Shown: piece by piece, positions 1 through 7,053 of the stretch
Numbering within the stretch: the first letter of the stretch is position 1
How the letters are laid out: every line of letters starts with the position of its first letter
NCBI GenBank assembly: GCA_001412365.1
Contig: LKUE01000243.1
Span: forward strand, 1 to 9,678
Origin: Desulfuromonas sp. SDB
GTDB lineage: Bacteria > SDB-A
Reading direction: 5' to 3'
DNA length: 9,678 bases
Made by a program: the position numbers and the translations under genes
The notes under the pieces: model-generated
What the model was told of the DNA's origin: nothing
The model's database searches: none
What the model saw: the letters and a program-made list of their open reading frames with translations, nothing else

Positions 1-665
1 TTTCTCATGTCCATCAAAAAAGCAAACCATTCCTGGGGCATAGTATCCAATTCAATTTGAGAAATTGAATCTGAACTTAATCTAATCGGGATTAAAAACA
101 TGGTGGGGAATTTAACCACATTCCCTACTTCAAAATCTTCAAGAGAAAACACTTCATCTCTTATCGGATTAAATAAGTTCTCCCAAGTCAGAGTCTGAAC
201 AGTAGCGTAGTGTTGGTCAACAACCTCGAGGTATACTGAATCAATATGATCCATCAGGGAAACACTGTCGTTATTGTAAACAGCCAGATTTTCTCTGATT
301 TGCTCTGCCTGCAGGGAATCCTGAAAGCCAAATAAAAATAAGTCAATTTTAATTCGGTGATTTTCAACTACCTCCTGCAGAAAAGAATCATCCACAGAAA
401 TTGACTGGTAAAAATACTGACGGAATCCGTAATCATAAAGATTCTCCTGGGCAATAGCCCTCAGGGAAAGGCTTTCCTGCTCTGCGATATTGACATTGGC
501 AGCTTCCAGGGCTAAGAATTTTTGATTTACAAATTCATTAAATCCTCCTCCCGACATCATCTTAAAGGTAAATATGTCATAGCAGTTAACTTCCGTATAA
601 TCAGATGCAGAAATATTCAATCCTAATGATAAGATAATTAAAAACGAAAAGATTATTTTTATCAT
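1..665 (-). CDS. Secreted parvulin/SurA-like protein, degenerate, partial (C-terminus beyond window)
   Basis: My reading of the minus strand gives an open frame from an ATG at 665-663 down to the left edge: 221 complete codons and no stop. An AGGAGG ribosome binding site lies at 675-670, four bases before the ATG. Residues 1-21 form a signal peptide (Lys3, then a run of Ile, Leu and Phe, ending near Ser-Ala-Ser). Residues of about 25-100 resemble the helical N-domain of SurA/PpiC-type chaperones. The next part (IDLFLF, then QAEQIRENL, then LEDFEVGNVVKFPTMFLIPI) follows the strand-helix-strand spacing of a parvulin domain. The usual HIL motif and GG-LG signature are missing, so catalytic prolyl isomerase activity is doubtful; a pure chaperone role in the periplasm is possible. 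Presence of a secreted protein is well supported. The family is a pattern-based guess. It is transcribed divergently from the rpsU operon. Confidence 0.6.
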   Translation of the reverse strand, partial: MIKIIFSFLIILSLGLNISASDYTEVNCYDIFTFKMMSGGGFNEFVNQKFLALEAANVNIAEQESLSLRAIAQENLYDYGFRQYFYQSISVDDSFLQEVVENHRIKIDLFLFGFQDSLQAEQIRENLAVYNNDSVSLMDHIDSVYLEVVDQHYATVQTLTWENLFNPIRDEVFSLEDFEVGNVVKFPTMFLIPIRLSSDSISQIELDTMPQEWFAFLMDMR

Positions 666-687
666 CGTTCCTCCTGATAAATAATAT

Positions 688-716
688 TTAATGAAGATAT
701 TACTTTATTAATGAAG
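688..716. repeat. 9-bp direct repeat, two copies 20 bp apart
   Basis: TTAATGAAG occurs at 688-696 and again at 708-716. The start-to-start distance of 20 bp is about two helical turns, so both copies would face the same side of DNA. The pair lies between the putative minus-strand promoter and the ribosome binding site of the parvulin-like gene, as an operator would. In such AT-rich DNA chance is a real alternative. Confidence 0.3.
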
Positions 717-718
717 TC

Positions 719-751
719 ATTATATATAAAACAAAATTATTATCCTGGCAA
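719..751 (-). promoter_or_regulatory. Candidate promoter for the parvulin-like gene
   Basis: Read on the minus strand, TTGCCA (751-746, one mismatch to TTGACA) is followed after 17 bp by TATATA (728-723). TATAAT (724-719) overlaps it at a 21-bp spacing. This places transcription start near 715, roughly 50 bases before the start codon. It is a pattern match in AT-rich DNA. Confidence 0.4.
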
Positions 752-797
752 CTATTTTACTAAAAAGATCATCAATATAAGAAATTTCAAATTGTAG

Positions 798-825
798 TTT
801 ACAAACAAGTTAAAATATATATAAT
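798..825 (+). promoter_or_regulatory. Candidate main promoter of the rpsU-mutS2-dnaG-rpoD operon
   Basis: TTTACA at 798-803 (one mismatch to TTGACA), a 16-bp spacer and a perfect TATAAT at 820-825. Start of transcription would be near 832, giving a leader of about 105 bases before rpsU. The region 4.2 (VTRERIRQ) and region 2.4 residues of the sigma factor encoded downstream are conserved, so a standard -35/-10 is expected to work here. A second, weaker candidate (TTGCGG at 851-856, 17 bp, TAAATT at 874-879) lies nearer the gene. Confidence 0.55.
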
Positions 826-859
826 ATTTATTTTTACATTTGCCAGTTTATTGCGGTTT

Positions 860-886
860 AAGGATTTTGTTTGTAAATTCCTTTTT
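860..886 (+). promoter_or_regulatory. Weak leader hairpin followed by a short T-run
   Basis: Bases 860-867 (AAGGATTT) can pair with 875-883 (AAATTCCTT) with one bulged T, leaving a 7-base loop; TTT follows at 884-886. Placed in the presumed rpsU leader, this looks like a weak attenuator. Only two G-C pairs support the stem, so it may be incidental. Confidence 0.25.
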
Positions 887-936
887 AATACAGGTTAAAT
901 GAAACAGAAAAACCAGCTAGGAGGTGAGAATAGAGT

Positions 937-1125
937 ATGTCCGTGGGTGTTAAAGTAAAGAACAATGAAAGTTTTGAATCTGCACTTAAGAGATTTAAAC
1001 GGGTATGCGAGCATGAAAGAATACTGAGTGAATACAAAAAAAACGAGAGATTTGAAAAGCCCAGTGAAGAAAGAAAGAAAAAAATGCTTGCGTCAAAACG
1101 GCGTTATCATAAACGACAACCTTAA
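937..1125 (+). CDS. rpsU: Small ribosomal subunit protein bS21
   Basis: The 62-residue product is bS21, a small basic protein on the 30S platform near the anti-Shine-Dalgarno end of 16S rRNA that promotes recognition of natural mRNA. The family pattern is clear along the whole length: an N-terminal [18 protein letters not shown] segment, then a central Cys-Glu-Glu-like helix, [10 protein letters not shown], and an Arg/Lys-rich tail ending RRYHKRQP. Length is normal (family about 58-71). A strong ribosome binding site, TAGGAGGTGA at 918-927, precedes the ATG at a workable spacing. As first gene of the operon it is expected to be made in much larger amount than primase and sigma factor, but there is no space for a terminator before mutS2, which starts 28 bases later. 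Identification is firm. Confidence 0.95.
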   Translation: MSVGVKVKNNESFESALKRFKRVCEHERILSEYKKNERFEKPSEERKKKMLASKRRYHKRQP

Positions 1126-1153
1126 TGAATTTACCCCAAAAAGGTCAACCAGG

Positions 1154-3448
1154 ATGGATCAAACTACTCTCTCCATCCTCGACTATTATACTCTTCTCCA
1201 CTACCTAAGTGAGAATTGTGGTTTAGAATATTCTAAACAAAAAGCATTAAATCTAGTCCCCGCAAATTGTTCCAGTGAGGTGGAGTATCAACTCCACCTC
1301 ACTGGAGAGTGGATAAAAATCAACGAGAAATATGATTTTTCTTTTTCAGGAATATGCAACTTCCAGGAGATTTACCAAAAAGCAATAAAGCAAGGTCAAG
1401 GATTTTCTCTTGATGACATCTATAAAATTGGGCAGATGATTCAACAATCCGATCAGATTATTGATTGTTCTAAAAATTGGGAAAAACAATATCCTCTCAG
1501 TGCTGATATTATAAATCAAATGCCAAATCTTAAATTAATTGAAAAAAAGATATTCAACGTCATTGATGAAAACAGACAGATAAAGGATCAGGCCACCCCT
1601 CATTTAAAAAAAATCCGCAGGCAAATTGCCCATCATCGTCAGTACCTATTAAAGCATGCTCAAAATTTAACTGAAAAATACAATCAATTTATACAGGAAG
1701 ATTTTACCACTCAGAGAAATAATCGTTTCGTAATTGCGGTAAAAACTGAAAATCAGAACAAAATTAAAGGAATAGTGCACGATGTATCGGAAACCGGAGC
1801 CACTGTATTCATGGAGCCTTTGGAGTTATTAAGCGATAATAACACCATGCAGAAACTGATTAAAGATGAACAATGGGAAATTAATAAAATTGTCACTGAG
1901 TTAACTACCATGATACAGCAGCATAGTCCTGACCTGGAAAATATTTTTGAAAACCTTATCCACCTGGACATTATTCGAGCCAAGGCAAAATTATCCAAAC
2001 AGATCCAGGGGGAATTACCTTCTCCAGGCCCACTTGATCTTCACCAAGCCAGACATCCTCTTTTGCTGTTGATGAAGGGTTTTGAAAATACAGTTCCTTT
2101 GGATATAAAATTTCCTCCTGGCAATCAGGGAATTTTGATAAGCGGTCCCAATGCAGGAGGAAAGACCATTGCACTAAAAACAGTGGGGCTGCTGATTTTG
2201 GCTGCTTATTCAGGCATCCATATACCCATCGGTCTTTCCTCTACGCTCCCTTATGACTTCACCGTAATTTGCGAAGGAGGGGACCAACAGTCCATTGAGT
2301 TGGATGTTTCTACTTTTACCGGCAGAGTCAAACGGTGGAATAAAATATTAAAATCAGCATCAACCGGATGTCTGGTGTTGATAGATGAAATTGGAAGCGC
2401 TACCGATCCTGATAAAGGTTCAGCTCTGGCTGCAGCATTAATTGATAAATTAATTGAACAGGGAGCTCTACTCATTGCCACCACTAATAACATAAAATTA
2501 AAAAAAGAAATTGAATCTGCAGAAAAAGCGATCAATGCTTCTATGGACATGGATCAAAACCTCTTTCAACCAACTTTTCATTTAACTATGGGCTTGCCCG
2601 GTTCCTCCTATACTTTCGAGATAGCTGAAAAATTCGGTATGGATAAATCAATAATCAACAGAGCCCGGTCCAGAATTTCACAAGATGATCAAAGCTATGA
2701 ACATTTAGTTGATCAAACCAAACTAACTCTTGGTCATCTTCAACAACAACAACAAAAATTAGAAGAGCAACTTCAGCAGCAGCAGAATATCAATGAGGAA
2801 TATCAGCAGAAACTAAGCAGATTAAACCAGCAGCAAACTGAATTTGAGCAATCCATTAAAATACAAAAAAAAGAAATATTAACTCAAGCCAGAAAAGAGG
2901 TGGAGAAGATTATCAAAGAAATACGCGAATCCCAAGCTCATCCTGATATAATTAAGAAAGCCAAGAAAATTCTGCATCCTCCTCCCCCCCCCAAGTCCGC
3001 TAAGCACAGTAGTAAAACCTTTTCCCCGGGAGATCAGGTATGGGTTATAAATTTAAATACATCCGGAAAAGTTTTACAAAAAAAAGAATTTCAGTACCAG
3101 GTTCAGGCAGGACCGATTAAGATACTTTGCCCCCCTGAAAATCTAACTCCCCATTCACCCAACTCCCCCCAGAGTAAAACCAAAGGAATAATATTTACCC
3201 AGCCCCGAGAAATCACCTCCACCCTGGACTTGAGAGGAAAAGACTCAGCAACTGCCGCTGAACAATTGATTAAGTTTTTAGATGACGCCCAGCTGGCTCA
3301 ATATCCAATGGTCACCATTATTCACGGCATAGGAACCGGGGTTTTAAAACAAACCGTAACTGAATTCTTAAAATACAGGAATTACCGCTTCAGTACTGCT
3401 GATCCTTCTCAAGGAGGGGCAGGAGCCACCCTGGTATTTTTAGATTGA
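1154..3448 (+). CDS. mutS2: MutS2 family ATPase with C-terminal Smr domain
   Basis: 764 residues. MutS2 proteins are homodimeric DNA- or ribosome-acting ATPases; they suppress recombination in some bacteria and rescue collided ribosomes in others, and do not perform classic mismatch repair. Seen here: core domain with GATVFMEP at residues 215-222; ARHPLL before the ATPase; Walker A GPNAGGKT at 331-338; Walker B LVLIDE with D411-E412; a long Gln-rich coiled coil (about 525-590); a Pro-rich linker; and an Smr nuclease-type domain with LDLRG (691-695) and HGIGTG (724-729). The length is typical. The ATG at 1154 is preferred over an in-frame GTG at 1028 because the upstream stretch overlaps rpsU and shows no family similarity; AAAGG lies at 1140-1144. 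Two ATPase positions deviate: GAGT is GSAT (Ala416) and TTHY is TTNN (Asn445). The neighbourhood with rpsU suits a translation-related role. Confidence 0.93.
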   Translation: MDQTTLSILDYYTLLHYLSENCGLEYSKQKALNLVPANCSSEVEYQLHLTGEWIKINEKYDFSFSGICNFQEIYQKAIKQGQGFSLDDIYKIGQMIQQSDQIIDCSKNWEKQYPLSADIINQMPNLKLIEKKIFNVIDENRQIKDQATPHLKKIRRQIAHHRQYLLKHAQNLTEKYNQFIQEDFTTQRNNRFVIAVKTENQNKIKGIVHDVSETGATVFMEPLELLSDNNTMQKLIKDEQWEINKIVTELTTMIQQHSPDLENIFENLIHLDIIRAKAKLSKQIQGELPSPGPLDLHQARHPLLLLMKGFENTVPLDIKFPPGNQGILISGPNAGGKTIALKTVGLLILAAYSGIHIPIGLSSTLPYDFTVICEGGDQQSIELDVSTFTGRVKRWNKILKSASTGCLVLIDEIGSATDPDKGSALAAALIDKLIEQGALLIATTNNIKLKKEIESAEKAINASMDMDQNLFQPTFHLTMGLPGSSYTFEIAEKFGMDKSIINRARSRISQDDQSYEHLVDQTKLTLGHLQQQQQKLEEQLQQQQNINEEYQQKLSRLNQQQTEFEQSIKIQKKEILTQARKEVEKIIKEIRESQAHPDIIKKAKKILHPPPPPKSAKHSSKTFSPGDQVWVINLNTSGKVLQKKEFQYQVQAGPIKILCPPENLTPHSPNSPQSKTKGIIFTQPREITSTLDLRGKDSATAAEQLIKFLDDAQLAQYPMVTIIHGIGTGVLKQTVTEFLKYRNYRFSTADPSQGGAGATLVFLD
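1271..1306. repeat. Perfect 16-bp inverted repeat (hairpin) inside mutS2
   Basis: Bases 1271-1286 are exactly complementary to 1291-1306, with a 4-base ATCA loop; the core arm is CCAGTGAGGTGGAGT. The stem is much richer in G and C than its surroundings. It sits at codons 40-51 of mutS2, about 145 bases after the rpsU stop. No T-run follows on either strand, so it is not a standard intrinsic terminator. It could be an mRNA processing or stability element between rpsU and the rest of the operon, or a site that slows ribosomes. The structure is certain; its role is inference. Confidence 0.8.
2984..2992 (+). repeat. C9 homopolymer tract within mutS2
   Basis: Nine consecutive C residues encode part of a five-proline run (codons about 610-613) in the linker between coiled coil and Smr domain. 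Two C6 tracts follow at 3130-3135 and 3165-3170. Long C runs are rare in AT-rich coding DNA. Gain or loss of one base would remove the Smr domain, so the tract is a potential slippage site; it may also be a sequencing-sensitive spot. Confidence 0.75.
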
Positions 3449-3452
3449 AAAA

Positions 3453-5093
3453 ATGGATCAAAATTTAATCGAAGAAATTTTAAATCGTCTTTCTCTAGTT
3501 GAAGTAGCTAGTGAATACCTCAAACTTACCCGAAGCGGCTCGGAATTTAAAGCCCTCTGCCCCTTTCATCAGGAAAAAACTCCTTCATTCACCATATCTC
3601 CGACCAAGAACTTGTATTATTGTTTTGGATGCGGAGCAGGAGGTAATCTCATAAATTTCATCATGGAAATGGAGAAATTGGACTTCAACCAGGCATTGGA
3701 ATTTTTAGCCAAAAAAGCAGGCGTTGAAATTACCGGCAAAAATTATCAAACCTGGGATAAATTGTATAAAATAATGGATCAAACTGCTGATTATTATCAT
3801 CGCTTATTAGTCAAAGGCTATGCACCTCAATACAGCCAATACCTTGAAAAGAGAGGAATTGATCAACAAATGATCAAAACATTTAAACTAGGTGCTGCAA
3901 TTAAAAAAGTAGTACCCAAATTTAAAGAAAAAAAAACGGATTTAGCTGATTTAGAGCAAGCAGGTTTAATTATTAAAAAACCACGGCAGACTGTAGAGAG
4001 GTTTTATGACCGGTTAATTTTTCCCATTTTTGATGTTAAAGGAAGAATTATCGCCTTAGGTGGAAGATCGCTGAAGGAAAATACTACCAAATATGTAAAT
4101 TCTCCTCAAACTCCAATTTACTCTAAAAATAGAACCTTATACGGTTTAAACATTGCTAAAAAGCACCTGGATAAAACAAGAAAAGTTTATCTAGTAGAAG
4201 GATACTTAGATCTGATTACCATGCATCAATACGGTTATCCTAATACCGTTGCCTCTTTGGGAACTTCACTGACCTCCAATCAAGCCACATTACTATCACG
4301 TTTTACCGATCAAGTAATCATCGGATACGACAATGATGCAGCAGGAATCAGAGCTACTCAAAGAGCGATATCAATATTGCTTAAACTGGGAATGGAAATA
4401 CTGGTACTAAACCTCGGAAAATACAAGGATCCCGACGATTTTTTAAGAAATAACTCATCCCCGGAAAATTTAAGCCAGCACAGTATTTCCTGGATTGATT
4501 TTATGTTCAATTTGAATCCATTGAATACTCCCGGAGCAAAAAAGAAATTTGCCCATCAAATTAAAGATTTACTATCGGATATTGATGATTCAGTGCTGAA
4601 GATAGAATGGAGTAAGCAAATAGCCTACCGGTTAGGATTAAATCCCAGTTATTTTTATACTCCGGCAAATGTAACAAACCATAAGAATTTGTCAAAACCA
4701 ATTATCAGCTCAGTGAAAAATTCGAAAAATACTGTTTTGACTTTGATAAAAGCGCTGTCCACACGGGATGATCACATCGGAGCGAAGGCAGTTAAATTTC
4801 TAAAGTCATTAAATTTAACCTCGCCGGATAATGAATTTGAGCCGGATTCCTCCCTTCTGGCTGCTTCCAGTCAAAGTTTAAACAAATTTATTCAGGCGGA
4901 GATAAGCAGGTTGGAATTTTGCGATACTGAACTAGCTGAAAAAAGCTTGCAAAAGTACATAAAAAAATACCACGATATGATTAAAAAAGAAAAATGCGAT
5001 CAAATACTTGATCAAATTCGTCAAGCTCAATTACAGGGAAAAGATACCAGGAAATTAGAAATTAAATTAGATAAAATTTTAAGGGAAAAATAG
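3453..5093 (+). CDS. dnaG: DNA primase DnaG
   Basis: 546 residues. DnaG makes the short RNA primers for replication and works at the fork with the DnaB helicase. The CHC2 zinc-binding domain is complete: Cys36, His39, Cys57 and Cys60 (CPFH and CFGC motifs). The catalytic TOPRIM domain shows VYLVEGYLD with Glu249, then YDNDAAG with Asp293 and Asp295 (usually DGD, here DND), and KDPDDFL as the third acidic cluster. The C-terminal 120 or so residues are Lys-rich and helical, fitting the helicase-interaction domain, which is poorly conserved in general. The protein is slightly shorter than the E. coli enzyme (581). The start codon lies four bases after the mutS2 stop and has no good ribosome binding site immediately before it (the nearest AGGAGG is 36 bases upstream), so translation is probably coupled to mutS2. 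Identification is firm. Confidence 0.95.
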   Translation: MDQNLIEEILNRLSLVEVASEYLKLTRSGSEFKALCPFHQEKTPSFTISPTKNLYYCFGCGAGGNLINFIMEMEKLDFNQALEFLAKKAGVEITGKNYQTWDKLYKIMDQTADYYHRLLVKGYAPQYSQYLEKRGIDQQMIKTFKLGAAIKKVVPKFKEKKTDLADLEQAGLIIKKPRQTVERFYDRLIFPIFDVKGRIIALGGRSLKENTTKYVNSPQTPIYSKNRTLYGLNIAKKHLDKTRKVYLVEGYLDLITMHQYGYPNTVASLGTSLTSNQATLLSRFTDQVIIGYDNDAAGIRATQRAISILLKLGMEILVLNLGKYKDPDDFLRNNSSPENLSQHSISWIDFMFNLNPLNTPGAKKKFAHQIKDLLSDIDDSVLKIEWSKQIAYRLGLNPSYFYTPANVTNHKNLSKPIISSVKNSKNTVLTLIKALSTRDDHIGAKAVKFLKSLNLTSPDNEFEPDSSLLAASSQSLNKFIQAEISRLEFCDTELAEKSLQKYIKKYHDMIKKEKCDQILDQIRQAQLQGKDTRKLEIKLDKILREK

Positions 5094-5121
5094 CTAAATT
5101 TATTATTTTTTGTACTTTTCA

Positions 5122-5149
5122 TTTACTTTTTTTCCCTTATCTTTATAAT
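5122..5149 (+). promoter_or_regulatory. Candidate internal promoter for rpoD
   Basis: TTTACT at 5122-5127, a 16-bp spacer and a perfect TATAAT at 5144-5149 lie in the 108-bp gap between dnaG and rpoD. The layout repeats that of the candidate operon promoter at 798-825. Transcription would start near 5156, about 45 bases before rpoD. Internal promoters for the sigma gene are known in this operon type in E. coli and Bacillus. Confidence 0.5.
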
Positions 5150-5201
5150 TATATGTCAAGTTGTGTGGATATTGTCATTTTAAATTAATAGCGGAGGGAA
5201 A

Positions 5202-7052
5202 ATGGGTAGAAAGCCTAAGACCAGTAAATCAAAGTCTAGGGCCTCTAAACGGAAAAAGAGATTGGAAAATCTAAAAATGGTTATGGAGGAACAGAAATTT
5301 TTAGATATAGCCCAAAAAATCGAGATAGTGGCAAAAGCGAAGGAAAATGTGATTTCCTATCAGGAAATGAATAATCTTATACCTGAAACCTGGAATGATG
5401 AAAATATAATTGAAGGAATTTACGCCTTTTTAAAAAAACAAAAAATCACTGTAATCAACAGAAAACGTAAATATACCAAAAAATTAAAACTTACTAAAAT
5501 AGCTTCCATTCGGAATTTCGATGATCCCACCAAGCTGTACATGCAGGAATTAAAAAACACAAAACTAATGAGCAGGCAAGATGAAATTGATGTAGCCAAA
5601 GAGAAAGAATTAGCTGAACGTGAGATTGCAGAAACAATTTTTGCCACTTTACCCGGAATTGAAGCCCTCCTGGACATGGATGAAAACATTGCCAATGCTA
5701 AAAGTCAAAATGTGGGAGATTATTTAAAATTATTTTTCCCTCCGGAAGAAGAAAAAAATCCTCTATTTCCAATGAGATTCATCATCTGGAAAAAAAAGCA
5801 GTTTTTATTGAAAAATATTGAAAAAATTTCAAAAAAATACGACCAACTGAGAAAAACCAGAAGTAAAAGCGGCAAACAGAGATTTCTGGAGCAGATGAGT
5901 AAGATATTAGAACCTTACATTACCGGAGAGCCCAAGGGCAAATCAGACCAGCTGGAAGCCCTGGACCGCCTGCACATGAAGGTGGTGGAAAAATGTGTCA
6001 ATAATTTCACCGATACATTTGATTGTTTCATTGAAGTTAGAAAGCAGCAGGAAAAACTGTGGCAAGATTATCAATTTATAGTTAAATCTGATTACGAACC
6101 TCTTCCTGAAATATCATCGGAATGTAAAAAAGTGGTGATGAAATTAAAGAAAAAAATTACCAAGCGGTTGAGTAAGAGAAACCAGGAAAAAATTAAAATT
6201 GCCTTAGAAGAGTTAAGCTTGCTAACCAGGGAACTGAAAAATCTGGAAGATAAAAATATGCTCACCTATCCCATGCTCAAATCTATCTATCATTCCTTAT
6301 CCCTTTCCAATGCCCGAGTTAATGATGCTAAGAAAAAAATGATTGAAGCAAATGTGAGGTTGGTAATATCCATTGCCAGAAAACACAGTTACCAGGGTCT
6401 GGATTTTTTGGATTTAATTCAGGAAGGTAATGTAGGATTGATGAGAGCGGTGGATAAATTTGACTGGAGAAAGGGATATAAATTCAGCACTTACGCCACC
6501 TGGTGGATAAGGCAGGCTATCAGCAGAGCAATTGCCGATCAAGGCAGAACGGTACGGGTACCTGTGCACATGATAGAAGTAATGCATAAGGTGAGTAAGG
6601 AGATTGCTACTTTTCGGCAAAAAAACGGCAGAGATCCAAGTCCCGAAGAGATTTCTGATTCACTGGAAATCCCCATTGAAAAAATTTATGCAGTGTTCAA
6701 TGTGGGACAGGATACTGTATCCTTGGACCGACCCATTGGAGACAGCGACGATGCTTTATTCGGAGATTTCATCGAAGATGCCAAAGAAGATTCGCCTCTT
6801 CAGGTAGCGGCAAATGTTATGCTTGATGAAAGGCTAAAAGTAGTATTAAATACATTAACGGATAGAGAAAGAAAGGTATTGGAATATCGGTTTGGCTTGA
6901 TTGACGGCTGTCCAAAAACTTTAGAGGAGGTTGGTTTAATCTTCGGAGTAACCAGAGAAAGAATAAGACAAATTGAAACCAAATCCCTGAAAAAACTTAG
7001 ACTGAAAGCCAGATCAAAACAACTTGAACAATTTAGAGAGATGTCTGAGTAG
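5202..7052 (+). CDS. rpoD: Primary sigma factor (sigma-70, RpoD/SigA)
   Basis: 616 residues, close to E. coli RpoD (613). It directs core RNA polymerase to housekeeping promoters. Order of parts: a Lys/Arg/Ser-rich extension (1-25); a region 1.1-like segment (about 27-90); region 1.2 beginning [10 protein letters not shown] at 108; a charged non-conserved insert (about 145-370); region 2 (about 380-460) with [23 protein letters not shown] and the -10-reading Gln438/Ser441 (Gln437/Thr440 in E. coli); region 3 to about 540; region 4 with TLTDRER and the recognition helix VTRERIRQ, where Arg585, Glu586 and Arg589 match the -35-contacting residues. These indicate ordinary -35/-10 promoter use. 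A GGAGGG ribosome binding site at 5193-5198 supports the ATG. The basic N-terminus is odd, as region 1.1 is usually acidic. The stop codon is one base from the next start. Confidence 0.96.
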   Translation: MGRKPKTSKSKSRASKRKKRLENLKMVMEEQKFLDIAQKIEIVAKAKENVISYQEMNNLIPETWNDENIIEGIYAFLKKQKITVINRKRKYTKKLKLTKIASIRNFDDPTKLYMQELKNTKLMSRQDEIDVAKEKELAEREIAETIFATLPGIEALLDMDENIANAKSQNVGDYLKLFFPPEEEKNPLFPMRFIIWKKKQFLLKNIEKISKKYDQLRKTRSKSGKQRFLEQMSKILEPYITGEPKGKSDQLEALDRLHMKVVEKCVNNFTDTFDCFIEVRKQQEKLWQDYQFIVKSDYEPLPEISSECKKVVMKLKKKITKRLSKRNQEKIKIALEELSLLTRELKNLEDKNMLTYPMLKSIYHSLSLSNARVNDAKKKMIEANVRLVISIARKHSYQGLDFLDLIQEGNVGLMRAVDKFDWRKGYKFSTYATWWIRQAISRAIADQGRTVRVPVHMIEVMHKVSKEIATFRQKNGRDPSPEEISDSLEIPIEKIYAVFNVGQDTVSLDRPIGDSDDALFGDFIEDAKEDSPLQVAANVMLDERLKVVLNTLTDRERKVLEYRFGLIDGCPKTLEEVGLIFGVTRERIRQIETKSLKKLRLKARSKQLEQFREMSE

Positions 7053-7053
7053 T

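Noticed and set aside
1028-1153. In-frame upstream GTG start that would extend MutS2 by 42 residues into rpsU
   Set aside because: The extra stretch is rpsU read in another frame, has no family similarity, and a normal ATG with a purine-rich site exists at 1154.
1271-1306. The mutS2 hairpin as an intrinsic terminator
   Set aside because: No T-run follows the stem on either strand; it lies inside an intact reading frame.
1753-2550. Open frames on the minus strand of mutS2
   Set aside because: They lack ribosome binding sites and recognisable motifs and lie opposite conserved MutS2 ATPase sequence.
3928-3936. A9 run in dnaG as a programmed slippage site
   Set aside because: Long A runs coding Lys are common in AT-rich genes, and the frame continues normally with primase motifs on both sides.
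7024-7053. TTG start extending the phosphatase by 10 residues
   Set aside because: It overlaps the end of rpoD, adds nothing similar to PP2C, and the ATG at 7054 directly follows the rpoD stop.
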